Below are positions 25,321 through 34,525 of a DNA stretch of 64,000 bases, one piece after another. Within the stretch, counting starts at the first letter, position 1. Each line of letters begins with the position of its first letter. This DNA is from 54-19 sp038210655. GTDB lineage: Bacteria; Chloroflexota; Chloroflexia; Chloroheliales; Chloroheliaceae. The notes beneath the pieces are model-generated. The model was not told the DNA's origin, did not search any database, and was given only the letters and a program-made list of their open reading frames with translations. Position numbers and translations under genes: made by a program. The stretch lies in contig JBBQWM010000032.1 in assembly GCA_038210655.1 (NCBI GenBank), positions 1 through 64,000 on the forward strand, written 5' to 3'.

Positions 25321-26215
25321 AGCAACTTTTTCTTCTTTCTCTCCGCCGCACACGGAGGAGTGAACCAACACTATCAAATGAAATCATGACTTTCGCTTTG
25401 AGCCTATAACGTTAGCCTTAAAAGCACAAAATGAATTCAAGGCGATTGTGCCAGGCGAAAATCCTAGAAATAAGAAAATTGCGGTTGAGTTTTGCTACAC
25501 TGAGAAAGAAGGTAGGCTTGGTTGGAAGGTAAGAATGACCACCGACTGGAAAAACTTACAGGCGGTTTGACCTGTAATAGTGGCAAGTAAACAGTAGGCG
25601 GGCAGATTGGAGAAAACGGAGGAGTAGGGCCAATCTCAATGTCAGCAACTAATAAAAAAGCTGATTGAGCGAAAGTACCTGTGTTATTCAATTATAGTGA
25701 AAATTAGTTGTGGCTAATTCCTACACTGCGAAAAGGACTCTAAAAGCCTTTGCAATAAATTTAAAACTCAAGGTCGCTGGGAAGTTCTCCCAAAGCTAAT
25801 TATAGCAAGTCTCGCGGCTATGTCAATAGTCGAATTCTAGTTTTTAGATTCTACTGGTGATTACACCCATCTTTAAGAAGGTAAAAAAGGGTCGCCAAAA
25901 TCATCATTAGTACTACTTTTACATATAGGAACAAATTTGTATTGAATATAGTACTTTGAGACCAGTAATGAGCCATAACAAATTTGGACAGGCGGGGTTT
26001 TAACATACGTAACACATCAACGAGAGTTACAAAGAGTTTCGTTAGAGCATCCACTAAAATTTCAGGCCGCTAATAGTTTGGGTAAATCGTCCGACTGACC
26101 TCTGGTGCAGTTCGGCTCCCCTTAAGATACCCTTCAACCAATTGGCCCGCCTGATCGTCGTCTTTACAACATCTTATCTAGCTTTCAAGTCTAGCTATCA
26201 AGGAGATTATCAACC
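25321..26215. other. Long intergenic region without a recognised gene
   Basis: This 895-bp AT-rich stretch lies between two divergent genes. Two minus-strand frames (75 and 67 codons, around 25464-25691 and 25851-26054) have no ribosome site or family resemblance. No tRNA, hairpin terminator or riboswitch signature was seen. The leader of the RRM gene (near 25320-25400) and the promoter of the secreted-protein gene (near 26150) must lie here. Confidence 0.5.
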
Positions 26216-26803
26216 ATGAAACAACTTCACCTCACTCGCCGTTTCGTTTTATCCGCCGCCCTCATGTTTGGCCTGATGTTATCTTTTGCCATTTCGATGC
26301 TAGGAACCGAGACCGCTTCCGCTGCCAGTCCGACCTCTTACCAGACTACCTCCGGGCAGGTGTCCGCCAAAGGTAGTAATACTTTTGCGGTGAAGGCTGG
26401 AACCAAAACCCTGACCTTCAAGGTTACGCCTGCCACCCAGTTTATCCAGAATGGTAAGCCGGTTACTTTTGCCAACCTCAAGGTAGGGATGCTGATTGGG
26501 CTGCTGTATAATAAGGGCAACGAAGGCAAGTACGAGGCTTTGCGGGTTTATCTGCCGACAGTACAACGCCCCGAATACAACGTTACCGGCGTAGTCACGG
26601 CTAAGGGCGAGCATGATTTTACCCTCAAGATGGGCGACCGCTTGGCTACCTTCAAAGTTACGCCTGCTACCCAGTTCAAACGTGGCGATCAGGCGGCCAG
26701 CTTTGCCGATTTGAAGGTCGGGATGTCGGTAGCAGTGGTCGTGACGTTGTCGGCGGAAGGCAATGCGTATGAGGCAGTCAGAGTGCTAATTCCGGCGGTT
26801 TAG
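26216..26803 (+). CDS. Secreted protein with two DUF5666-like repeats
   Basis: An N-terminal signal peptide (basic MKQLHLTRRF, hydrophobic core LSAALMFGLMLSFAISMLG, cleavage near TASAAS) is followed by two similar beta-rich repeats of about 65 residues. Repeat 1 includes GQVSAKGSNTFAVKAG, FKVTPATQFIQNGKPVTFAN and LKVGM. Repeat 2 includes GVVTAKGEHDFTLKMG, FKVTPATQFKRGDQAASFAD and LKVGM. The pattern is that of DUF5666 small beta domains. Function is unknown; an exported structural or binding role is likely. AAGGAG is well placed and a terminator follows. Confidence 0.85.
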   Translation: MKQLHLTRRFVLSAALMFGLMLSFAISMLGTETASAASPTSYQTTSGQVSAKGSNTFAVKAGTKTLTFKVTPATQFIQNGKPVTFANLKVGMLIGLLYNKGNEGKYEALRVYLPTVQRPEYNVTGVVTAKGEHDFTLKMGDRLATFKVTPATQFKRGDQAASFADLKVGMSVAVVVTLSAEGNAYEAVRVLIPAV

Positions 26804-26836
26804 AACTCCTTTAGTTTGACCTAATAGTCCGTTATC

Positions 26837-26872
26837 AGATGTCAGTCCCGGTTGGGTCTGGCATCTTTTTTT
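26837..26872 (+). terminator. Intrinsic terminator after the DUF5666-like gene
   Basis: AGATGTCAG and CTGGCATCT form a stem (one bulge) followed by TTTTTTT, 34 bp after the stop codon. Confidence 0.85.
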
Positions 26873-27006
26873 GCTTTCAAATCGAGCTTGCGGGCCGATT
26901 TTAGAGCGGAGGTTGTGTTATACTTTGCCGTATAGTACGACAAGAACTGCTTGGTAATCCTATTCTGCTTATAGAAAGCTATAATCCTAAAATCGGAGGA
27001 CATGCT

Positions 27007-29370
27007 TTGACAAATTTAGAAAAACACGGTCTCGAAGAGTTGGCCCGGTTTAACCAGGAAGGCAACCGGGTTAGGTTTGAATTTGGGTCGGCCCGGTTGG
27101 TCGTAACGGTCCTGGCGGACAATTTGCTGCGGGTGCATTACGCTCCGACCGGGCAGTTTGCAGCGCGGCGTTCTTGGGCAGTCGCCAAAGCCGATAGTGA
27201 ATATGCTGGGGTGGCTTTGAGTATCAGCGAAGAGTTAGAAACCATCGAACTGGCAACTGCCCAACTACGCTTACGGGTGCGGCGGGCCGATGGCGGGGTG
27301 GAACTAACGACGGCGGATGGTCAGCTTTTGTTGCAGGACGTACCGCAGCAAGGGCCGCGCTTTGGGTCGGATGGCAATCTGGTCAGTTTGAAAGTCTTGC
27401 CGACAAACGAATATTACTACGGTTTTGGCGAACGTACCAGCCTGCTTGATAAACGCGGCAAACGCTATACTTGCTGGAATACCGACCCTTTTGAGCGCAA
27501 TGGCGATCACGGGCCGGGTACCGACCGAATGTACCAATCGATCCCGTTTTTTATGGCTTTGCGTCCGCAGGTGGGCGGCTATGGTTTGTTCTTCAACAAT
27601 ACTTTTAAGACCGTTTTTGATGTCGGACACACCCAGCCCGAACAGCTAAGTATGGAAGCTGAGGGCGGCGAACTGGATTACTATCTGATTTATGGCCCAG
27701 ACCCGGCCCGGATTGTGGAAACTTATACCGACCTGACCGGGCGGATGCCTTTACCGCCTCGCTGGGCGCTGGGCTATCACCAGTGCCGCTGGAGCTATTA
27801 TCCCGAAGCACAGGTGCGCGAGATTGCTGCCGGGTTTCGGTCTCGCCAGATACCGGCGGATGTGATCCACCTCGATATTGATTATATGGATGGCTTTCGG
27901 GTTTTTACCTGGGATAAAAACCATTTTCCCGACCCGGCCAAGTTGTTGCGCGATTTAAGAAAAGACGGTTTTAAGGTCGTTACGATCATCGATCCGGGAG
28001 TAAAATACGACCCCGATAATGGCTATCAGGTTTACGATCAGGGGGCCGAACACGATTATTTTATCCGCAAGGCCGACGGCGAGGTCTTTCATGGTTATGT
28101 CTGGCCCGACGATAGTGTCTTCCCCGATTTTGCCAACGCCGAGGTGGGCCGTTGGTGGGGCGACTTGCATAAAGGTTTGTTGGAAACGGGTGTGCAGGGG
28201 ATTTGGAACGATATGAACGAACCGGCAATGTCGTCCAAACCTTTTGGCGAGGATGGCATGCTGATGGAAATGCCCACTGATACTCCGCAGGGTGTAATTG
28301 GCGGTAAAACTTCCAAAGGCGAACCGACCACCCACGCCGAGGTACATAATATGTATGCCTGGCTGGAAGATAAGGCGACCTATGAAGGGTTGCGCCGGTT
28401 GCAGCCCGATGTTCGGCCTTTTTTGCTGACGCGGGCCGGGTTTGCCGGGATACAACGCTGGTCGGCGGTCTGGACCGGCGATAACACGGCGTTGTGGGAG
28501 CATCTGGAAATGTCGATACCCCAGTTGAGCAACCTGGGCCTATCGGGGGTAAGTTTTGCGGGGGCCGATATTGGTGGTTTTGGGGGGCCGAGCAGTGGCG
28601 AATTGTGGGCGCGGTGGATCGAACTTGGAGCCTTCTATCCGTTCTCGCGGGGTCACTCGATCACCGGTGCGCCTCAAAAGGAACCCTGGATGTGGGGCGA
28701 CCCGACCGAGGGGATCGTCCGCAAGTATCTCGAACTACGCTATCGGATGCTGCCTTATCTGTACACTCTGTTCGAGGAAAGTTCGCGGAGTGGAGCGCCG
28801 ATCTTGCGCCCACTGATCTACCAGTTCTATGACGACCCGGCAGTGCTTGAGCTTCACGATCAGGTAATGGTGGGGGACGGATTGTTGTTGGCCCCGGTCT
28901 ACCGGCCTGGGGTCGAATACCGCCATGTCTACTTGCCACAGGGTTTGTGGTACGATTTTTGGAGCGGTGCGCCGATGCAAGATTCGCATTTGCTGGCCCA
29001 CGCGCCGCTGGAAACCATGCCGATGTATGTCAGAGGTGGGACAGTTTTGCCGCTTGGCCCAGCCATGCAATACAGTGATGAACATCCTATCGACCGTCTG
29101 ACGCTCGAAGTTTATCTTGATCGGAAAGGAACAGCCCAGGGACGGCTCTACGAAGACGATGGAGTAAGTTTTGCTTACGAGCGCGGCGAAAGCTGCACAA
29201 CTACCTACAGCCTGACGACCGACGAAGCAGGGCTGGTACATCTGGCGGCCCGGCGGCAGGGTCAGTATCAACCGGCCCCGCGCTCGGTCGAGATCAACTT
29301 GCATAGTCGGGCCGGGCTAAAATCGCTTGTTTTGAGCCACGACAACGGCGATTGGGAGACTACTTTATAG
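27007..29370 (+). CDS. Glycoside hydrolase family 31 alpha-glucosidase
   Basis: This 787-residue enzyme has the full GH31 architecture: an N-terminal beta-sandwich, the (beta/alpha)8 barrel and C-terminal beta domains. The catalytic nucleophile is D402 in GIWNDMNEP, and the acid/base is D492 in WTGDNTALWEHL. Substrate-shaping segments include HLDIDYMDGFRVFTWD and GADIGGFGG. The closest known activities are alpha-glucosidase and alpha-xylosidase; the GH31 motifs favour alpha-glucosidase. No signal peptide is seen, so it acts in the cytoplasm. The start is TTG, supported by CGGAGG 8 nt before; the nearby ATG at 27002 is out of frame and stops at once. Confidence 0.95.
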   Translation: MTNLEKHGLEELARFNQEGNRVRFEFGSARLVVTVLADNLLRVHYAPTGQFAARRSWAVAKADSEYAGVALSISEELETIELATAQLRLRVRRADGGVELTTADGQLLLQDVPQQGPRFGSDGNLVSLKVLPTNEYYYGFGERTSLLDKRGKRYTCWNTDPFERNGDHGPGTDRMYQSIPFFMALRPQVGGYGLFFNNTFKTVFDVGHTQPEQLSMEAEGGELDYYLIYGPDPARIVETYTDLTGRMPLPPRWALGYHQCRWSYYPEAQVREIAAGFRSRQIPADVIHLDIDYMDGFRVFTWDKNHFPDPAKLLRDLRKDGFKVVTIIDPGVKYDPDNGYQVYDQGAEHDYFIRKADGEVFHGYVWPDDSVFPDFANAEVGRWWGDLHKGLLETGVQGIWNDMNEPAMSSKPFGEDGMLMEMPTDTPQGVIGGKTSKGEPTTHAEVHNMYAWLEDKATYEGLRRLQPDVRPFLLTRAGFAGIQRWSAVWTGDNTALWEHLEMSIPQLSNLGLSGVSFAGADIGGFGGPSSGELWARWIELGAFYPFSRGHSITGAPQKEPWMWGDPTEGIVRKYLELRYRMLPYLYTLFEESSRSGAPILRPLIYQFYDDPAVLELHDQVMVGDGLLLAPVYRPGVEYRHVYLPQGLWYDFWSGAPMQDSHLLAHAPLETMPMYVRGGTVLPLGPAMQYSDEHPIDRLTLEVYLDRKGTAQGRLYEDDGVSFAYERGESCTTTYSLTTDEAGLVHLAARRQGQYQPAPRSVEINLHSRAGLKSLVLSHDNGDWETTL

Positions 29371-29389
29371 TAATTCCGATAATATTTTT

Positions 29390-29464
29390 GTAGGGGCGAC
29401 CCTTGTGGTCGCCCGTGAACACCCGGCACGGTTTTTGAGGGCGAACACCAGGGTCGCCCCTACC
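29390..29464. repeat. Palindromic element family A, copy 3
   Basis: Perfect 13-bp outer arms GTAGGGGCGACCC and GGGTCGCCCCTAC (29390-29402 and 29451-29463) enclose GGTCGCCC and GGGCGAAC blocks. It lies between the GH31 gene and the DUF6884 gene, marking the left edge of the lower-GC two-gene cassette. Confidence 0.7.
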
Positions 29465-29513
29465 AGTCCAATAGCTTTGTTACTTGTGTAATACTTGAAG
29501 AAAGAGTGCAAAG

Positions 29514-29933
29514 ATGAAAACTATCGTCTTAATTTCCTGCGTGAGTAAAAAATTAGCGCACAAATCGCCAGCTAAAGACCTCTACGATAGCCCTCTCTTC
29601 AAGGGTAATTTGTACTATGCTAGTTCATTTAAGCCAGATAATATTTTTGTGCTTTCAGCCAAATATGGTCTGGTTCCGCTTGACCGGGAAATAGAACCCT
29701 ATAATCTTACTTTGAACAATATGGCGGTTTCAGACATAAAGAAATGGGCTGTCGGTGTCCTTAGCCAATTACATGAGGTGGTAGATCTCGATAATGATCG
29801 TATAATCTTTTTGGCGGGGGAAAAGTACAGAAGGTTTCTGATTACTTCAGTAAAGCACTATGAAGTACCAATGCAAGGTAAAACCATTGGTAAGCAATTG
29901 CGTTTTTTGAAGGAGCAAAGAAGCCATGATTGA
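29514..29933 (+). CDS. DUF6884 family protein
   Basis: This 139-residue protein begins KTIVLISCVSKKLAHKSPA, continues with DLYDSPLFKGN and has FVLSAKYGLVPLDREIEPYN. This pattern (LIsCskkK, DLY.S.LF, LSAKYGLv....i.pYd) is that of DUF6884, distantly related to YaaA-like and tRNA-guanine-transglycosylase-associated domains. The function is unknown. It overlaps the next gene by 8 bp, so the two products are translationally coupled and probably act together. Base composition is visibly more AT-rich than the flanking genes, which suggests transfer. Confidence 0.75.
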   Translation: MKTIVLISCVSKKLAHKSPAKDLYDSPLFKGNLYYASSFKPDNIFVLSAKYGLVPLDREIEPYNLTLNNMAVSDIKKWAVGVLSQLHEVVDLDNDRIIFLAGEKYRRFLITSVKHYEVPMQGKTIGKQLRFLKEQRSHD

Positions 29934-30555
29934 AGCTTGCAACCTTTTGCATCAATTGTTCAATGCTAGGCCAAGACTCAGGGTTCCGTTTGAACCGGGG
30001 CAAATACCGCTTAATGGTATTTATATCTTATTTGAGAAAGGTGAGTTTGCTCACGAGGGCGATAGGATCGTTCGAGTTGGAACCCATACCGGCTCTAATC
30101 AACTACCCTCAAGGCTCAAACAGCACTTTATTACCGAGAATAAAGACCGTAGCATATTTAGGAAAAATATAGGCCGTTGTCTGCTCAATAAAGTAAATGA
30201 TGGCTTTCTTGAGCAATGGGAACAAGACCTGACTACGAGCGCTGCAAAGAGCAAGTACAAGGCTATGATCGATGCTGTTAAAATGCAAACGGTGGAGCGG
30301 CAAGTCTCTGATTATATGCAGCAAAATTTCAGTTTTTTAGTATTTCAGGTTGGCGAAAAACAAAAGAGGTTGGAGTTTGAGTCCAAAATAATTTCAACCG
30401 TTTCTCTTTGTCGAGAATGCGCTCCTTCCGATCACTGGCTTGGGTTATTCTCGCCAAAAGAGAAAGTTAAAGCCAGTGGCTTATGGCTGGTAAACGAGCT
30501 TTACAAAACGCCATTTTCGGTCAAAGAGATTGAAGAGCTTAAGAATTATTTGTAA
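29926..30555 (+). CDS. GIY-YIG nuclease-like protein
   Basis: The N-terminal 100 residues resemble a GIY-YIG endonuclease fold: NGIYILFEKGE (the GIY strand), DRIVRVGTHTG (in place of YIG), an Arg-containing helix SRLKQHF, and SIFRKNIG. The C-terminal part (about 110-209) is helical with ESKIISTVSLCREC and a tryptophan/serine segment PSDHWLGLFSP. It could cut DNA or RNA, but active-site residues cannot be fully confirmed by eye. The start lies within the DUF6884 gene (ATG at 29926), indicating coupling. No restriction, toxin or helicase gene is adjacent. Confidence 0.65.
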   Translation: MIEACNLLHQLFNARPRLRVPFEPGQIPLNGIYILFEKGEFAHEGDRIVRVGTHTGSNQLPSRLKQHFITENKDRSIFRKNIGRCLLNKVNDGFLEQWEQDLTTSAAKSKYKAMIDAVKMQTVERQVSDYMQQNFSFLVFQVGEKQKRLEFESKIISTVSLCRECAPSDHWLGLFSPKEKVKASGLWLVNELYKTPFSVKEIEELKNYL

Positions 30556-30579
30556 GCGTGTGATAAAGAAAGGTCGGAT

Positions 30580-31905
30580 GTGAAATCAGAAGAATCCGCC
30601 TCGGTTAAGAATGTAGCAAACCCTACCCCGGAAGGGGAGGCAGGGCGCAAGCGCCGCCGCCGCCCCCGTATTTTGTTTTACCTGGCCTTTTTAGGGCCAG
30701 GGTTGGTGGCGGCAAATGCCGGAAACGACGCGGGTGGGGTTGCGACCTATAGCCAGATGGGAGCGCAGTACGGCTTTGACTTGCTGTGGGTAATGGTGTT
30801 GGTTGGGTTTGGCGTGGCGATTGTGCAGGAGATGTGCGCTCGGATGGGGGCGGCGACCGGCAAGGGCTTGAGCGATCTGATCCGCGAGAATTTTAGTATT
30901 CGGATTACCTTTTTGGTAATGCTGGCTTTGCTAATCGCTAATGCGGCGATAGTTATCTCCGAATTTGTCGGGATTGCTGCTGCAATGCAGATTTTTGGCG
31001 TACCGGCCTGGATTTCAGCCCCGACGGCGGGGGTGTTGATTTGGCTCTTGATCGCCCGCGGTTCGTATGCACGGGTCGAGAAAGTCTTTTTGGTGATGAC
31101 TTTTGCTTTCTTTGCCTATATAGTCTCGGCGGTGCTGGATCAACCGGATTGGGGCCAGGTCGCCTATCATACGGTGGTGCCGACCATAAAATTCGAGGGG
31201 GCCTTTATAACGACTTTGATGGCAGCGATTGGTACGACGATCAGTCCTTATATGCAACTTTATGTCCAATCGTCGGTGGTTGAGAAGGGCGTGACGATGC
31301 GCGATTACAAGTTCGCCCGGATCGATGTATTTGCTGGTTCAGCCTTCTCGATTTTGGTGGCCTACTTTATTATCATTGCGACCGGCTCGACTATTTTTAA
31401 GGCGACCGGCGGACAGGCGATTCAAACTGCGGGCGAAGCAGCCCAGGCGTTGCGCCCGCTTTTGGGTGATTACGCGACTTACGTTTTTGCGGCGGGTCTG
31501 TTGGGGGCTTCGCTTTTGGCGGCAGGGGTGTTGCCACTGGCGACTAGCTATAGTATTACCGAGGCGCTCGGTTTTGAAAACGGGGTCAATACCAAGTTTG
31601 GGGAGGCCCCGGTATTTTGGGGTTTGTTTACCGGCCTGATCGGACTAGGGGTCGTGATTGCGGTTATACCCGGTCTTCCGGCTTTCCAACTTTTGGTAAT
31701 CAGCCAACTTCTCAACGGTCTGATCTTGCCGTTTATCCTGATCGCTATTTTATCTTTGATAAATAACAAAGAATTGATGGGACAATACACCAACAGCCGA
31801 CTTTACAACGTCTTTGCCTGGATTATCGCTATCTCGGTCAGTGGGCTATCTTTGATTTTGATCTCAAATACTCTTTTGGGTATTTTTGGCTGGGGTTTCT
31901 TTTAA
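30580..31905 (+). CDS. NRAMP-family divalent metal transporter, variant site
   Basis: This 441-residue transporter has about eleven membrane helices after a basic N-terminal tail (RKRRRRPR). Helix 1 reads GPGLVAANAGNDAGGVATYS. Where canonical Mn/Fe NRAMPs have DPGN, this has DAGG, keeping the Asp but losing Pro and Asn. Helix 6 reads GTTISPYMQLYVQSS in place of the canonical A-T-I-M-P-H, so the metal-binding Met is Ser. Loss of this Met is associated with changed metal choice, as in Mg-transporting NRAMP relatives. Start is GTG with AAAGG before it. It lies 25 bp after the GIY-YIG gene. Confidence 0.9.
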   Translation: MKSEESASVKNVANPTPEGEAGRKRRRRPRILFYLAFLGPGLVAANAGNDAGGVATYSQMGAQYGFDLLWVMVLVGFGVAIVQEMCARMGAATGKGLSDLIRENFSIRITFLVMLALLIANAAIVISEFVGIAAAMQIFGVPAWISAPTAGVLIWLLIARGSYARVEKVFLVMTFAFFAYIVSAVLDQPDWGQVAYHTVVPTIKFEGAFITTLMAAIGTTISPYMQLYVQSSVVEKGVTMRDYKFARIDVFAGSAFSILVAYFIIIATGSTIFKATGGQAIQTAGEAAQALRPLLGDYATYVFAAGLLGASLLAAGVLPLATSYSITEALGFENGVNTKFGEAPVFWGLFTGLIGLGVVIAVIPGLPAFQLLVISQLLNGLILPFILIAILSLINNKELMGQYTNSRLYNVFAWIIAISVSGLSLILISNTLLGIFGWGFF

Positions 31906-31966
31906 AGCGGGGCAACCCAGAAGTTTTGGGTTTGGCTCTTTTGAGTATTAGCAGGAGGGACAATTT

Positions 31967-32803
31967 ATGTCAGAAATCGATACCCTGTCCGCGCCGAATT
32001 TGAGTCAGCCTTATTCACTTATTCCGGCCCAAATCAGCAGTTATCAGCAAAGCGGTCATATTTTGCTGCGCGGGGTGGCTAACCAGGCCGAGATTACGGC
32101 TTATCGTCCGATAATCAAGGCGGCGGCTTATCAATATAATACGGAGATGCGCCCACTGGCCGAACGCGATACTTATGGGCGGGCTTTTCTTCAGATCATG
32201 AACCTCTGGAAGAAGGATGCCGCAGTCCAAAAGTTTGTGTTGGCCCGTCGGTTTGCCCGCATCGCCGCCGAACTAATGGGGGTCAAAGGGGTGCGGCTTT
32301 ATCACGATCAGGCCCTCTTCAAAGAACCGGGGGGTGGCCCGACTCCCTGGCATCAGGATCAATATTATTGGCCGCTTGATACTGACAAGACTATTACGAT
32401 GTGGATGCCATTGACCGATATTAGGGTTGAGATGGGGCCGATGACTTTTGTGAGTGGCTCGAACCGCCTGGGCTATCTGGGTAAGTTCCCAATCTCAGAC
32501 GACTCGCAAGCGCGGTTCGAGCAGCTTATCAAGGAGCGCAATTTATCTTTGAGCTATGGTACAGGCATGGCTGCTGGTGATGCTACTTTTCACGCTGGTT
32601 GGATGCTACATTCCGCCCCGGAAAACGGGACAGCTAACACCCGCGAGGCTATGACTATTATTTACTTTGCTGATGGGAGCCACATAAGCGAATTGGATAA
32701 CAAGGACCAGGAGGCCGATTTGAAGCAGTGGTTGCCGGGCCTCAAACCGGGCGATTTGGCTGCCGGCCCACTCAACCCGGTGGTTTACCAAGCCGAGGAG
32801 TAA
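31967..32803 (+). CDS. Phytanoyl-CoA dioxygenase (PhyH) family protein
   Basis: This 278-residue protein is a Fe(II)/2-oxoglutarate-dependent oxygenase of the PhyH family. The metal site is H-x-D in TPWHQDQYYWPL, with the distal His in GWMLHSAPENGT and an Arg in NTREAMTIIYF to bind 2-oxoglutarate. AGGAGG precedes the ATG. Members hydroxylate lipids, antibiotics or small metabolites; the substrate is not predictable. A palindromic repeat follows the stop. Confidence 0.9.
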   Translation: MSEIDTLSAPNLSQPYSLIPAQISSYQQSGHILLRGVANQAEITAYRPIIKAAAYQYNTEMRPLAERDTYGRAFLQIMNLWKKDAAVQKFVLARRFARIAAELMGVKGVRLYHDQALFKEPGGGPTPWHQDQYYWPLDTDKTITMWMPLTDIRVEMGPMTFVSGSNRLGYLGKFPISDDSQARFEQLIKERNLSLSYGTGMAAGDATFHAGWMLHSAPENGTANTREAMTIIYFADGSHISELDNKDQEADLKQWLPGLKPGDLAAGPLNPVVYQAEE

Positions 32804-32810
32804 CTATTTA

Positions 32811-32872
32811 GAAGTGTCATTCTGAGCGTAGCGAAGAATCCAGATTCTTCACTTCGCTCAGAATGACACTTC
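32811..32872. repeat. Palindromic repeat, family D (GTCATTCTGAGCG)
   Basis: Perfect 18-bp outer arms GAAGTGTCATTCTGAGCG and CGCTCAGAATGACACTTC, with inner GAAGAATC/GATTCTTC, form a 62-bp near-perfect palindrome. Similar sequences are common in diverse bacterial genomes. A related core is inside the element at 56504-56639. It may end the PhyH transcript. Confidence 0.75.
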
Positions 32873-32955
32873 TCAGGATGGCTAAACAGTTACGCGAATG
32901 GATTTGTAAAGATTAAGCAAAAATTTAGGCTACTTATCACAAATTAAAACTGTTG

Positions 32956-33006
32956 GTAGAGCAATTTCTCACAAAGAATTTGTAATTGTGAGAGATTGCT
33001 CTGCCA
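32956..33006. repeat. Hairpin related to family C
   Basis: GTAGAGCAATTTCTCACAA and TTGTGAGAGATTGCTCTGCC form an imperfect 19-bp stem 26 bp from the end of the convergent Tat-protein gene. It may serve as a terminator for that gene. Confidence 0.55.
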
Positions 33007-33031
33007 CTCGATAAACTACTTTTTTGGTAGC

Positions 33032-34030
33032 TTAGACGAAGTAGCCGGTGACGACGACCAGAGCGTTGATCGGTTGCCCGCCACCATCTCTGATCGATAG
33101 CGAGCCTGAATTCAACTGGCAGACATAGCCGTTGCTCAAAGCGTAAGTAGAGGGGCCATAGACCATCACTGCCGCCCCGCCCGAACTAAGGTAGGGATAC
33201 AATAAAAGGAAGCTGTTTGGCAAAGGATTGACGTAGGGGGATGCCCCAAAGACTGTCACAGTCCCAATGATGCCGGTCGCGTTGGCGGGAATGCCATTCG
33301 ACCCGGCGATGTACCAGGACTTCTCGATACTGAAGGGGCCGGTGATGCCGCCCACGACGCTACCTGGGCGGGTATCGATGATGGTGGTAGGGGTAGCCAG
33401 GTAGTGCAATTCTCCCGCCGATGTCTTATAGCCGACCCGCAGCCCGGTCACATTCATAGTGTTTGCTACAGGCAAAATTACCCAGACATCATAAGTATAG
33501 TTGATATTATCAATCACCACCGGTAAGCCGGTAGTAATATTGAGTTGCTGAGTAGTGGCGACTGCCCCAGTGGTTGTAGCCGAACCTATGGTTGTAAATC
33601 CATTTAGTGGATTATTGCGGTAGAAGGAAGCGGTTATGTCGGTGCCAACAGTATCATCGTTGTCCAGAACAAACACAGCCAATTCGGTAACGGTAGCAAG
33701 GTGGGGCAGGTCAAGGCCAATTCTGACCGTACCGCCGCCAGTGCTAGTAATGTAGATTCCGCTGTTGTTGGTAACGTTGTAAGTGTACGTGCTACTTCTT
33801 GGCTTGAAATCGGAGCCGCAATAAAACCGATAACTGGTGCCAAAATTATAGGCGAGGTTGGGGCCGACGGCAGAGCGCGATACCTCGCCGGTCTTTTTGG
33901 GGTCGGGACGGGTTTTGTCGTCGGCGAGGGCCAGGCCAGTGGTTCCAACAGCGGCCCCGGCGGTTCCAAGCGTCATCGCCTTGATAACCTGACGGCGGCT
34001 AGTCCCAGTGGTCTGGGTTGTTTTGCTCAT
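33032..34030 (-). CDS. Tat-exported protein with C-terminal DTR-type beta domain
   Basis: This 332-residue protein has a twin-arginine signal (TSRRQVIKAMTLGTAGAAVG) followed by a beta-rich Thr/Gly/Asn region. The last 125 residues contain PTTIIDTRPGSVVGG, NGIPANATGIIGTVTVFG, LLLYPYLSSGG and ALVVVTGYFV. That layout matches the DTR/GYF-type domain common in secreted proteins of actinobacteria and Chloroflexi. A cell-surface role is likely but no function is established. The monocistronic gene is followed by the hairpin at 32956. Confidence 0.8.
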   Translation of the reverse strand: MSKTTQTTGTSRRQVIKAMTLGTAGAAVGTTGLALADDKTRPDPKKTGEVSRSAVGPNLAYNFGTSYRFYCGSDFKPRSSTYTYNVTNNSGIYITSTGGGTVRIGLDLPHLATVTELAVFVLDNDDTVGTDITASFYRNNPLNGFTTIGSATTTGAVATTQQLNITTGLPVVIDNINYTYDVWVILPVANTMNVTGLRVGYKTSAGELHYLATPTTIIDTRPGSVVGGITGPFSIEKSWYIAGSNGIPANATGIIGTVTVFGASPYVNPLPNSFLLLYPYLSSGGAAVMVYGPSTYALSNGYVCQLNSGSLSIRDGGGQPINALVVVTGYFV

Positions 34031-34525
34031 AATGTTCTCCTGTTTCGGTTTAGCAGGCTACTGGAGAAAAAGGCAGCAACTAAAGAAGCTACCCCAAGTT
34101 GGAGGTGTAACCTGACAAATTTAACTGCTAATTAGCGATAGAAAGTAACCCACTCGGTGGGTCGGTTCAGCGTTAAAAATTACTTGAAAGTTGCGAAAAT
34201 CTATGACCCGTTGAGTGACTCAAAAAGAACCTGGGTCGATTTAGATGGTAGATAGGCAAGCACCTAGCTTGCTAAAGGAGAAACCGGTTCGGTACCTATT
34301 ATTATAGCAATAAAAAAAAATTAATACAATAGGGTGGTTATTACTTTTGTCCTAATTATTATTTTGGTGTCAGCAAACGGGTAATAATTCTTGCAGCCTA
34401 TAAGATACTAAGAAGTAAGTCACAATCCGCGTTGCCTGTTCAATCGCGAACAGAAGCTCGCTCCTACAGATAAGGCTATAACTCAATTGCCTTATATTCT
34501 GATATAGTTCGAGGCTCGAATTGGG
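34031..34525. other. Intergenic region with a partial family B element
   Basis: This 495-bp region lies upstream of the Tat-protein gene and downstream of the glycosyltransferase gene. It contains one arm of repeat family B at 34439-34468 plus its flank to 34506, lying about 20 bp beyond the glycosyltransferase stop. The rest is AT-rich and shows no gene. Confidence 0.6.
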
